From positions 1 through 20,156 of the IMG/VR virus record IMGVR_UViG_3300046683_000150: 20,156 nt of DNA; one strand, given 5' to 3'. The notes under the pieces were generated by a model. The model saw only the letters and a program-made list of their open reading frames with translations. It was not told where the DNA came from and ran no database searches. This document shows, piece after piece, positions 15,936-20,156 of this stretch. Source of the DNA: a virus. Position 1 is the first letter of the stretch. Each line of letters begins with the position of its first letter. Made by a program: the position numbers and the translations under genes.

Positions 15936-15980
15936 CTCCTAAGCGGTAGGTCGTTGGTTCAAATCCAACCGGGCGCACCA
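15936..15980 (+). other. attP core: 3' half of tRNA-Arg(CCT)
   Basis: From the anticodon loop onward every element of a tRNA is present: loop CTCCTAA (15936-15942, anticodon CCT), 3' anticodon strand GCGGT, 5-base variable loop, T stem GTTGG/CCAAC around TTCAAAT (15953-15969), acceptor strand CGGGCGC (15970-15976), discriminator A, and CCA. The bases before 15936 do not pair: TCCGG does not match GCGGT, and no GCGCCCG acceptor strand lies at the required distance. So only the 3' half is here. Known tyrosine integrases often recombine inside tRNA anticodon loops, so this is the likely identity segment that rebuilds the host tRNA on integration. Confidence 0.85.
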
Positions 15981-16001
15981 TTAAATCCTCAATAAAACTG
16001 C

Positions 16002-16048
16002 GCTGTTTCGGTTTAACTTCGCGTTGACTTCCGCGCTCGGCTGTTTCG
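16002..16048 (+). repeat. Direct repeat GCTGTTTCG
   Basis: Two identical 9-mers at 16002-16010 and 16040-16048, spaced 38 bases start to start, flank an ACTTCGCG / ACTTCCGCG near-repeat. They lie 22-68 bases from the end of the tRNA fragment. Confidence 0.6.
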
Positions 16049-16118
16049 TCTGACTCTGAAAAACTCCTAACAAATCCGACCATATCCACAACAGTGCGCG
16101 GAAGAAGTGCGCGGAAGT
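16027..16118. repeat. GCGCGGAAG repeat set, two direct and one inverted copy
   Basis: ACTTCCGCGC at 16027-16036 is the exact reverse complement of GCGCGGAAGT at 16109-16118. A further copy, AGTGCGCGGAAG, at 16093-16104 is repeated at 16106-16117 with a 13-base period. These are candidate arm-type sites for integrase or excisionase. Confidence 0.65.
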
Positions 16119-16230
16119 TTTCCCGGGCGATGGGCCGGTATCGGCCGGGCTGGATCTGGCAGTACTGCCGGTTGGCGGCGCTGGTCATTTACAGGTATAC
16201 GATTACGGTTTCCGAATGGCTGGCGCTCGG

Positions 16231-16266
16231 GGGACGATTTGGGACGATTGGGGACGATTGGGGACG
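16231..16266 (+). repeat. Tandem 10-bp repeats GGGACGATTK
   Basis: Three full copies (16231-16240, 16241-16250, 16251-16260) and a partial fourth (GGGACG, 16261-16266) repeat with an exact 10-base period, close to one helical turn. This would place bound protein copies on one face of the DNA. They lie 65 bases before the 3' end of int. Confidence 0.8.
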
Positions 16267-16275
16267 CGATCCAAA

Positions 16276-16304
16276 ACTGTCCGAAAAAGTCCCTTGACTG
16301 TCCG
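16276..16304 (+). repeat. Direct repeat ACTGTCCG, 21 bp apart
   Basis: Identical 8-mers at 16276-16283 and 16297-16304 are spaced by two helical turns; the second abuts the integrase stop codon. They are possible further arm-type binding sites. Confidence 0.5.
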
Positions 16305-17519
16305 TCAGTGTGTGAGGGGCGATTCTGGGGCCGTGGGCGCCGCCTGGGCGGGCTTTCCCTGGCGGGCGGCATGGGCGGCGGCAATGGCGGCGCCGGCGGC
16401 TCTAAGGCGCTCGGGGACGGCGCCTTGGGCATAGCGGCGCGTCGTGCGGGCGTCGGCGTGGTCGAGGAGCTCTTGCGTCGCGGGGAGGCTGCCGGTTTGC
16501 TGGTACGCGAACGTGCCGAACGAATGCCGGAGATCGTAGGGGCGCATCCTGGCGGCGTGCGACACGTCCAGATCGGGGCGGCTCTGGCGGAGTTTGGCGA
16601 CGGCGCGATCGCGGGCGCCGATGAACCGTTTCCAGAGACTCGCCTTACTCGGGACGGTTTCCCAACAGTCCGCGCGGTCGAACGCGCGGAACGCTTCGAG
16701 CGCTTCGGGGCCGATCGGTTTGATGGCGGGGAGGGTCCCGGCGCCTTTCTTGCGGCCGGGGACGAGGATCGTGCTGGCGATCCAATCGACGTTGGCGCGG
16801 GGGAGGGTCCAGAGTTGCGCGGGTGTGAGCGGCGCGTACGCGAGCACGCGGAGGCGGGCTTTCGTTTTCGACGGCGGGCGCGTGGCGCCTTTTGCGGTGC
16901 CGGTGTCGCGGAGCTCCGCCAAGATCGCATCGATAATGTCGTACGAGACGTGCCGGATCATGGCTGGCGGCTCGGCAAACTTCGGAATATCGCGCACGGG
17001 GTTGGGCGCGTTTTTCCCATCCAGCACGGTGAACAGGTGCGAGATGGCCGTGCGATAGTCGTTCTTGAGGGACGCGGACGCGGGGTGGGACGGTTTGCCT
17101 TTCTGGGCGACGGTCCAAATCGTATTCAGGGCGCGGCGGAGTTCGTCATGCTTCAGCGTGTCCCGGCGGCGGTTGGGAAACTGCGCGATGAGCCAATCGA
17201 AGTGCTGGCGCCGGGCTTGGGTGATGTTTTTCGACAGTGTGGCGGTTTTGAAGTACAGCCGCACATCGGCGGACAGTGTGCCGCGGCGCGTGTTGGCGTG
17301 GGGATCCTTGGCGCGATCGGTGAGGAGTCGCGCACGTTCGCGGGCCTGGCACGCGCGGAGCACATCGCGATCGGTGTCCAGCGGGTAGCGGTGCTCGGGG
17401 CTGCGGCGGGCGGTTTTGCCGGATCCGATCCGGACGATCACGGCATACCCGTAGGCGTCCTGATAGATGCCGGGCTCGAGGGTGATCCGGGCGGCGCGTG
17501 TCGGGCGGGGCGTGGTCAT
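16305..17519 (-). CDS. int: Tyrosine-family site-specific integrase
   Basis: The 404-residue protein catalyses phage insertion and excision at the adjacent att site. Residues 80-180 form a SAM-like core-binding domain (LYFKTATLSKNITQARRQHFDWLIAQF). Residues about 188-375 form the catalytic domain. It shows the second Arg in RPYDLRHSFGT (R331, H332, with Y328 where His is usual), the beta-hairpin Lys in ILVPGRKKGAG (K257/K258), H354 in LLDHADARTTRRY, and the nucleophile Y363. The first-Arg motif, normally TGLRxxE, reads APLTPAQ (229-235), so the canonical Arg is replaced by Thr at 232; nearby R222 or R224 might substitute. The Ala/Pro-rich end (about 375-404) is a flexible tail. The ATG is at 17519 on the reverse strand, immediately after its promoter palindrome. 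Confidence 0.93.
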   Translation of the reverse strand: MTTPRPTRAARITLEPGIYQDAYGYAVIVRIGSGKTARRSPEHRYPLDTDRDVLRACQARERARLLTDRAKDPHANTRRGTLSADVRLYFKTATLSKNITQARRQHFDWLIAQFPNRRRDTLKHDELRRALNTIWTVAQKGKPSHPASASLKNDYRTAISHLFTVLDGKNAPNPVRDIPKFAEPPAMIRHVSYDIIDAILAELRDTGTAKGATRPPSKTKARLRVLAYAPLTPAQLWTLPRANVDWIASTILVPGRKKGAGTLPAIKPIGPEALEAFRAFDRADCWETVPSKASLWKRFIGARDRAVAKLRQSRPDLDVSHAARMRPYDLRHSFGTFAYQQTGSLPATQELLDHADARTTRRYAQGAVPERLRAAGAAIAAAHAARQGKPAQAAPTAPESPLTH

Positions 17520-17540
17520 GGATTCGATTATACCGAATCC
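17520..17540 (-). promoter_or_regulatory. int promoter (-10) inside a palindromic operator
   Basis: On the reverse strand a perfect TATAAT (bases 17532 to 17527) is flanked exactly by an inverted repeat, GGATTCG (17520-17526) and CGAATCC (17534-17540), with a 7-base centre. Transcription would start near 17520-17521, next to the ATG at 17519, giving a leaderless int mRNA. No good -35 is seen. A dimeric regulator bound to the palindrome would block or assist RNA polymerase. Confidence 0.6.
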
Positions 17541-17575
17541 GTATAGGCGGCGGCGACCGAGAACAGGGGGCGGCG

Positions 17576-17848
17576 ATGGCGGCGGCGATCCAGCGGCGAT
17601 CGATGCGACTGAGCCCGGCGGAAATCCAGCAGATCCGGCGCCAACGGCAATTATCCCCGGCGCAGCAACGGGTGATCCAGCGGACTACTTTCGTGATTTA
17701 CCGCGAGCACGTACTCGGGACGACATGGCATCCGATACCTGTAAAAGTGTCTGACGCGCGTCGGGCCGGCACGCGCGATAGTTCAGAATCAAGCGCGCCT
17801 CGTCCGGCGATGGCGGCACGAGGAGCAGTTCCGCGATCGTGTGGCTGA
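17576..17848 (+). CDS. Doubtful small protein opposite the repressor end
   Basis: The ATG at 17576 follows GGGGGCGGCG, and the first 50 codons have a protein-like composition (SPAEIQQIRRQRQLSPAQQRVIQRTTFVIYREHVLG). However, the frame then runs antisense to the repressor gene for 164 bases and its last 30 residues look random. It would be read away from int in a gap of 165 bases. It could be a small regulatory protein or only a spurious frame. I recognise no family. Confidence 0.22.
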   Translation: MAAAIQRRSMRLSPAEIQQIRRQRQLSPAQQRVIQRTTFVIYREHVLGTTWHPIPVKVSDARRAGTRDSSESSAPRPAMAARGAVPRSCG

Positions 17849-18053
17849 ACACGCCGGCCATTTGCTCCAGCGTCGTCAAATCCGCGTCAAACTCCCCGGC
17901 TAAATAACGGGACATCCACGCCTGGTTGCGGCCGATCGCGGTCGCCAGTTGCGTCTGTGTCAGGCCCGTCGTGTCGATCCAACGTCGGATCTGACTGCGG
18001 GCGGTTTCATCCAAGGACATGACAGTACGGCGGCGCGCGCGCGGCTCAGGCAT
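17685..18053 (-). CDS. XRE-family phage repressor (CI-like, short)
   Basis: This is a DNA-binding regulator with an N-terminal helix-turn-helix: residues about 20-75 contain IRRWIDTTGLTQTQLATAIGRNQAWMSRYLAGEFDADLTTLEQMAGVF, with the usual TQTQLA and SRYLAG helices. The rest is only about 45 residues, basic at the end (SSRVRARGKSRK). There is no LexA/S24-type peptidase domain, so it is not expected to undergo RecA-dependent self-cleavage. The ATG at 18053 sits just downstream of a reverse-strand TATAGT; an internal ATG at 18020 (MSLDE) would give 111 residues and is also plausible. It is divergent from the Cro-like gene, as in lambdoid switches. Confidence 0.8.
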   Translation of the reverse strand: MPEPRARRRTVMSLDETARSQIRRWIDTTGLTQTQLATAIGRNQAWMSRYLAGEFDADLTTLEQMAGVFSHTIAELLLVPPSPDEARLILNYRACRPDARQTLLQVSDAMSSRVRARGKSRK

Positions 18054-18135
18054 GGGCGCGCAGACTCTACCGCACTATACGCATTGTGCATAACTGTTGA
18101 CAGACCGTTTCTGTAAGGGTATATGCATATGCGAA
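18054..18135. promoter_or_regulatory. Divergent genetic-switch promoter/operator region
   Basis: Rightward: TTGACA at 18097-18102 (perfect -35), a 17-base spacer, and TATATG at 18120-18125 (4 of 6 to the -10 consensus). The start point falls about 3-5 bases before the ATG at 18136, so the cro-like mRNA is nearly leaderless. Leftward: TATAGT on the reverse strand (18079 to 18074) fits a -10 for the repressor. Possible operators: CTGT-TG-ACAG (18094-18103) over the -35, the palindrome ATATGCATAT (18121-18130) over the -10, and the overlapping GCATATGC (18125-18132). A GCA-TTG-TGC element lies between the two promoters. Confidence 0.65.
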
Positions 18136-18381
18136 ATGGGAAAGCGTGTGCAACCGCGGGCACGTCGGTATGCGTCGCTGGCGGCCTATCTGGCGGCGTC
18201 GGGCGTCTCGCAAGAACGGCTGGCGGCCTGGGTCGGAACCTCACAAGCGCATATCTCGCGGATTGCGGCCGGGCGCGTCGTGCCGGCGCCGGCGCTCGCG
18301 CTGAAGCTCGCGACGATCGCGCGCGTGCCGTTGGCGTCGTTTACGCGCGCGTATCTGGCGCGGCATGAGGGGGCGGCATGA
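18136..18381 (+). CDS. XRE-family Cro-like regulator (81 aa)
   Basis: The 81-residue product is almost entirely one helix-turn-helix domain: LAAYLAASGVSQERLAAWVGTSQAHISRIAAGRVVPAPALALKLATIARVPLASF (residues about 15-70), with SQERLA as helix two and SQAHISRI as the recognition helix. It is the first gene of the rightward early operon and faces the repressor. ATG 18136 is chosen because the predicted transcript starts only a few bases before it; a TTG at 18097 in the same frame is part of the -35 box. It would act as the lytic-side repressor of the switch. It ends with an ATGA overlap with the next gene. Confidence 0.8.
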   Translation: MGKRVQPRARRYASLAAYLAASGVSQERLAAWVGTSQAHISRIAAGRVVPAPALALKLATIARVPLASFTRAYLARHEGAA

Positions 18382-18716
18382 GCGGCGCGGAGCTCGAGGC
18401 GATCACGCCGGCGCTCGAGGCGCCGGATCCGAATCCGGACGACGCGGCGGCGCTCGAGGCGTCCCTCGCGCGCGCGAAGGCTGGCGCGCTGCTCGACGTG
18501 TCCGATATGCAACGGATTTTCCGGATCCGGAGTGCGTCGACATTCTTCGGATTGCAAAAGCGCGGGCTGTTCGATCCGTTTCGCGTCGCGTTTCCGGTCG
18601 GGACGGCGCGGTACTCGGGCGTGCTGGTGCAACGCTATCTCGAGGGGTTGGACGTGGGCGAATCGGGCCGCAATTTCTTCGGGCGCAAACGGCGGACGGC
18701 GAAGGCGGGGCTCTGA
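18378..18716 (+). CDS. Winged-helix/AlpA-excisionase-like protein (112 aa)
   Basis: Residues about 38-90 (LLDVSDMQRIFRIRSASTFFGLQKRGLFDPFRVAFPVGTARYSGVLVQRYLEGL) follow the MerR/AlpA pattern of excisionase-type proteins: an xLLxVxDVxxxLxIxxxTxxRLxxxGxxPxPxR core and a final helix after a Y/W. The first 35 residues are acidic and Ala/Glu-rich. The C-terminal GRKRRTAKA segment is basic. It could be the directionality factor for the integrase or an early regulator. It overlaps the previous stop (ATGA) and shares one base with the next start (TGATG). Confidence 0.6.
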   Translation: MSGAELEAITPALEAPDPNPDDAAALEASLARAKAGALLDVSDMQRIFRIRSASTFFGLQKRGLFDPFRVAFPVGTARYSGVLVQRYLEGLDVGESGRNFFGRKRRTAKAGL

Positions 18717-18988
18717 TGTTGCGGCCGATCGTGGTGTCCCATAGTGCCGATCCGGATCGACCGACGATCGACGGCGTGACGGTCGCGCGGTGTGGGGCGC
18801 TGATGCCGGCGCGGAGCTCGAGCGGCGATCCGATCTGTCTGACGTGTCGGTGCGCGCTCGGCCTGGTGGCGGTGACGGATCCGGTGGTCCTGGCGTGTCG
18901 GCGGTGTGGGGAAGATCGGCTGGTGGAACTCGAGGCGCGGACGGCGTGTTGTGCGGTGTGCGGCTATGCGTGGCGGGTGCTGGCGTGA
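18716..18988 (+). CDS. Zinc-ribbon-like early protein (90 aa)
   Basis: The 90-residue protein carries three Cys clusters: C41/C44/C46 (CLTCRC), C61/C64 (CRRC) and C78/C79/C82 (CCAVC), plus C26. The spacing C41-C44...C61-C64...C79-C82 fits one or two zinc-binding knuckles of the treble-clef or ribbon type. I recognise no named family. It is made by coupled translation in the early operon and probably binds DNA or a replication partner. It ends with a GTGA overlap if the next gene begins at 18985. Confidence 0.7.
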   Translation: MLRPIVVSHSADPDRPTIDGVTVARCGALMPARSSSGDPICLTCRCALGLVAVTDPVVLACRRCGEDRLVELEARTACCAVCGYAWRVLA

Positions 18989-19344
18989 AACCTATGACGG
19001 GCGAATTCTTTTACGTCGATCGGTGGCTGGCCTCGAGTGCATTCGCGCTGCCGATTGAGGTCCGCGGGCTTTATCGCGAAATGTTATCGCGCGCGTGGCT
19101 GAACGGCGCGAAATTGCCGAATAACCACGAAGCGATCCAGCGGTTGATCGGCGCGAGTGCGGCGGAATGGCGCCGGTGCTGGCCGTTGGTCGCGAAGTAC
19201 TGGCGGATCGACGGCGCGGACATGGTGAACGATGTCCAGCGTCAGATTTATGCGGCGTCGCTGGCGCGGTCGGCGCGCGCGCGGCATGGCGCGGCATCCA
19301 AAGCGCGACGCTCAGCGAGTGTGCTCGCGCGCGTGAAGGGATGA
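18985..19344 (+). CDS. DUF1376-type phage replication protein, short form
   Basis: The core GEFFYVDRWLASSAFALPIEVRGLYREMLSRAWLNGAKLPNNHEAIQRLIGASAAEWRRCWPLVAKYWRIDGADMVND matches the DUF1376 pattern (Y.xDxxLxSxxfxLxxExRGLYxxLLxxaWxxGgxLPxDxxxLarxxGxxxxEWxxxWpxVxxxf). Such proteins sit in phage replication modules and are often fused or adjacent to helicase-loader-like parts. The product here (about 119 residues) stops soon after the domain with a basic tail (ARARHGAASKARRSASVLARVKG); relatives I recall are often longer. GTG 18985 is chosen for its GTGA coupling; ATG 18994 would remove three residues. Confidence 0.7.
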   Translation: MKPMTGEFFYVDRWLASSAFALPIEVRGLYREMLSRAWLNGAKLPNNHEAIQRLIGASAAEWRRCWPLVAKYWRIDGADMVNDVQRQIYAASLARSARARHGAASKARRSASVLARVKG

Positions 19345-19590
19345 CGCCTAATAGGTGCTCAATGAGTGCTCCACGCGCTGCTTACATAGTGCTCGCGCCG
19401 CTGCTGAAAGCCTGCTCACGCGTCACGCAAATCTCTGCGATCGACGATTTGAGCAACCGCATCTCTTATCTCTTATCTCTTTGTAGCATTTGGGTACTTG
19501 TGAGATAGGGCGTGTGGAAAAGTCGAGCATTTCGCCATGAACGGAAACGGGTCAAGCACTTACGTTGTGGAAAAGCCTGTGGATGACGTG
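19345..19590. other. Candidate phage replication origin
   Basis: The gap after the DUF1376 gene is more AT-rich than its surroundings. It contains a tandem TCTCTTA-type repeat (about 19462-19483) and three DnaA-box-like motifs: TGTGGAAAA at 19513-19521 and at 19566-19574, and TGTGGATGA at 19578-19586. Each differs by one base from TGTGGATAA. The last two fall inside the start of the next gene. This combination, next to a replication-type gene, suggests an origin with an AT-rich unwinding stretch. Only 9-mer matches support it. No coding sequence is convincing in 19345-19536. Confidence 0.4.
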
Positions 19591-19761
19591 ATCCGAATCA
19601 TCGCGAATCCGCTGTGCATCTGGCGGATCCATTGCGGCGGCATGGCGCGGATCGGCGTCGCGATCCGGAATGCGGCGGGGACGTGTGAACACCGGACGAT
19701 CGATTGCCTGAAATGCGGGCGACGGGTGGGGCTCCAGAGTCGGAACCTGGAAGCGCGATGA
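19537..19761 (+). CDS. Small Cys-containing early hypothetical protein (74 aa)
   Basis: The 74-residue protein begins at ATG 19537 with no clear ribosome site. It ends with an ATGA overlap into the next gene, which supports it being translated. The Cys/His residues C27, C33, C50, H52, C57 and C60 (CEHRTIDCLKCGRR) could bind one zinc ion. The centre (DDVIRIIANPLCIWRIHCGGMARIGVAI) looks beta-rich. No family is recognised. Its first codons overlap the DnaA-box-like motifs. Confidence 0.5.
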   Translation: MNGNGSSTYVVEKPVDDVIRIIANPLCIWRIHCGGMARIGVAIRNAAGTCEHRTIDCLKCGRRVGLQSRNLEAR

Positions 19762-19964
19762 AACCGGTGACACGACGCGACCGGCTGGCGGCGATCGGAC
19801 GCGAGGATGCGCGGAATCGCTGCGCCTGGTGCCGGATCAATCTGCTCACGGTCGACGGGCCGATCGTCGTGACGCTCGAGGGGCGGCGGTTCTGCTCGGA
19901 TGGGTGTTTCGAGAGTTCGCAACAGTGGGACGCGTTCCAAGAGGAAAAGAGGCTGGCTAAATGA
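19758..19964 (+). CDS. Small treble-clef zinc-finger-like protein (68 aa)
   Basis: The 68-residue protein has C22-x2-C25 (CAWC) and C46-x3-C50 (CSDGC) about 20 residues apart, with a TVDGPIVVTLEGRRF strand pair between them. That is a small treble-clef/TRASH-like zinc finger pattern (FCSDGCFESSQQW at the end resembles the family's FCSxxCxxxF). It likely binds nucleic acid or a partner protein. It starts at ATG 19758 inside the previous stop and overlaps the next start (ATGA). Confidence 0.65.
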   Translation: MKPVTRRDRLAAIGREDARNRCAWCRINLLTVDGPIVVTLEGRRFCSDGCFESSQQWDAFQEEKRLAK

Positions 19965-20156
19965 GTGATTTGTATTTCTACACGACACCAATCGGCGCGG
20001 CACTCACGCTGACGCTCGATCACGGCGCGATTGTGTTGCCGGGCGTACCAGGGACGGCGAACGGACGCGACGACGCGCAACGGGTGACGCTGCCGCCGGG
20101 GACGATCTGGCAAGGGGCGACGCTCGAGGTGTCGGCGGAGTCGACGGATCCGGCGT
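19961..20156 (+). CDS. Unrecognised early protein, cut by the window end
   Basis: ATG 19961 overlaps the previous stop (ATGA), and the frame is open to the window end (65 complete codons). The visible part, starting MSDLYFYTTPIGAALTL, has beta-strand character with a TLPPGTIWQGATLEV stretch and no cysteines or enzymatic motif. The first third of the gene uses more AT-rich codons than the rest. I recognise no family; the true length is unknown. Confidence 0.55.
   Translation, partial: MSDLYFYTTPIGAALTLTLDHGAIVLPGVPGTANGRDDAQRVTLPPGTIWQGATLEVSAESTDPA

Larger units (their letters stand above)
15981..16304. other. attP arm region, non-coding
   Basis: These 324 bases between the tRNA fragment and the integrase stop are more AT-rich than the genes and contain no credible gene. 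They hold several families of short repeats, listed separately, of the kind integrases and accessory factors bind at arm sites. No assignment of individual protein binding sites can be made by eye. Confidence 0.7.

Noticed and set aside
15904-15980. A complete tRNA-Arg gene
   Set aside because: The 3' half is perfect, but a 77-base window has no pairing acceptor 5' strand (GACGGTC against CGGGCGC), no D arm, and the anticodon stem does not pair; it is a fragment.
16107-17546. Long + strand frame (479 codons) opposite the integrase
   Set aside because: It is the antisense shadow of a clear integrase gene and lacks any recognisable domain.
18097-18135. TTG start at 18097 for the Cro-like gene
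   Set aside because: The TTG is part of the TTGACA -35 box, so it would lie upstream of the transcript start.
19341-19508. A 55-codon frame starting in the ATGA at the DUF1376 stop
   Set aside because: The start overlap looks attractive, but codon choice and residue content are unlike the rest of the window, and the region has repeats typical of non-coding DNA.

Overview
This window is part of a temperate tailed phage (siphovirus-type, HK97-like head) with a high-GC genome, roughly two thirds G+C by eye. Genes are tightly packed, with ATGA, GTGA or TAATG stop/start overlaps at many junctions. The host cannot be named from this sequence. It is a high-GC bacterium that encodes CCA in its tRNA genes, and its tRNA-Arg(CCT) is the likely integration target.

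Left part (about 1-15866), all on the + strand: the late (virion) operon in textbook order. Two small early-late genes come first (101-367 and 421-951; the second is compositionally foreign). Then come large terminase, a small aromatic-rich protein, a small ribbon-helix-helix-like protein, and a single polypeptide combining prohead protease with HK97 major capsid. Next are portal, a collagen-like/carbohydrate-binding-like protein, head-tail connector, head-tail stopper, an HK97 gp10-like protein, a tail-terminator-like protein, the major tail tube, and an unknown. The tail assembly chaperone pair follows, joined by a predicted -1 ribosomal frameshift at an A9 run. The operon ends with the tape measure, one large 1034-residue tail-hub protein carrying two families of internal repeats, and two small distal tail proteins.

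Middle (15867-16304), no gene: a weak hairpin, then 45 bases that match the 3' half of a tRNA-Arg(CCT) from the anticodon loop to CCA, then a cluster of direct and inverted repeats running up to the 3' end of the integrase gene. Tail genes, the tRNA fragment and int are contiguous and the 5' half of the tRNA is absent. This is the attP arrangement of an unintegrated (circular or permuted) phage genome, not the edge of a simple prophage.

Right part (16305-20156): a tyrosine integrase and a short XRE repressor on the - strand, then rightward early genes. These are a Cro-like XRE protein, a winged-helix/excisionase-like protein, a zinc-ribbon protein, a short DUF1376-type replication protein, a non-coding stretch with DnaA-box-like motifs (possible origin), two more small Cys-rich proteins, and an unrecognised gene cut by the window end. 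Both int and the cro-like gene appear to start almost exactly at their predicted transcription start points (leaderless mRNAs).

I saw no lysis genes, DNA polymerase, CRISPR array, toxin-antitoxin pair or complete RNA gene. The observations most worth checking are the protease-capsid fusion with a possible internal start, the chaperone frameshift, the repeat-rich attP, the non-canonical integrase active site, the leaderless switch, and the candidate origin.
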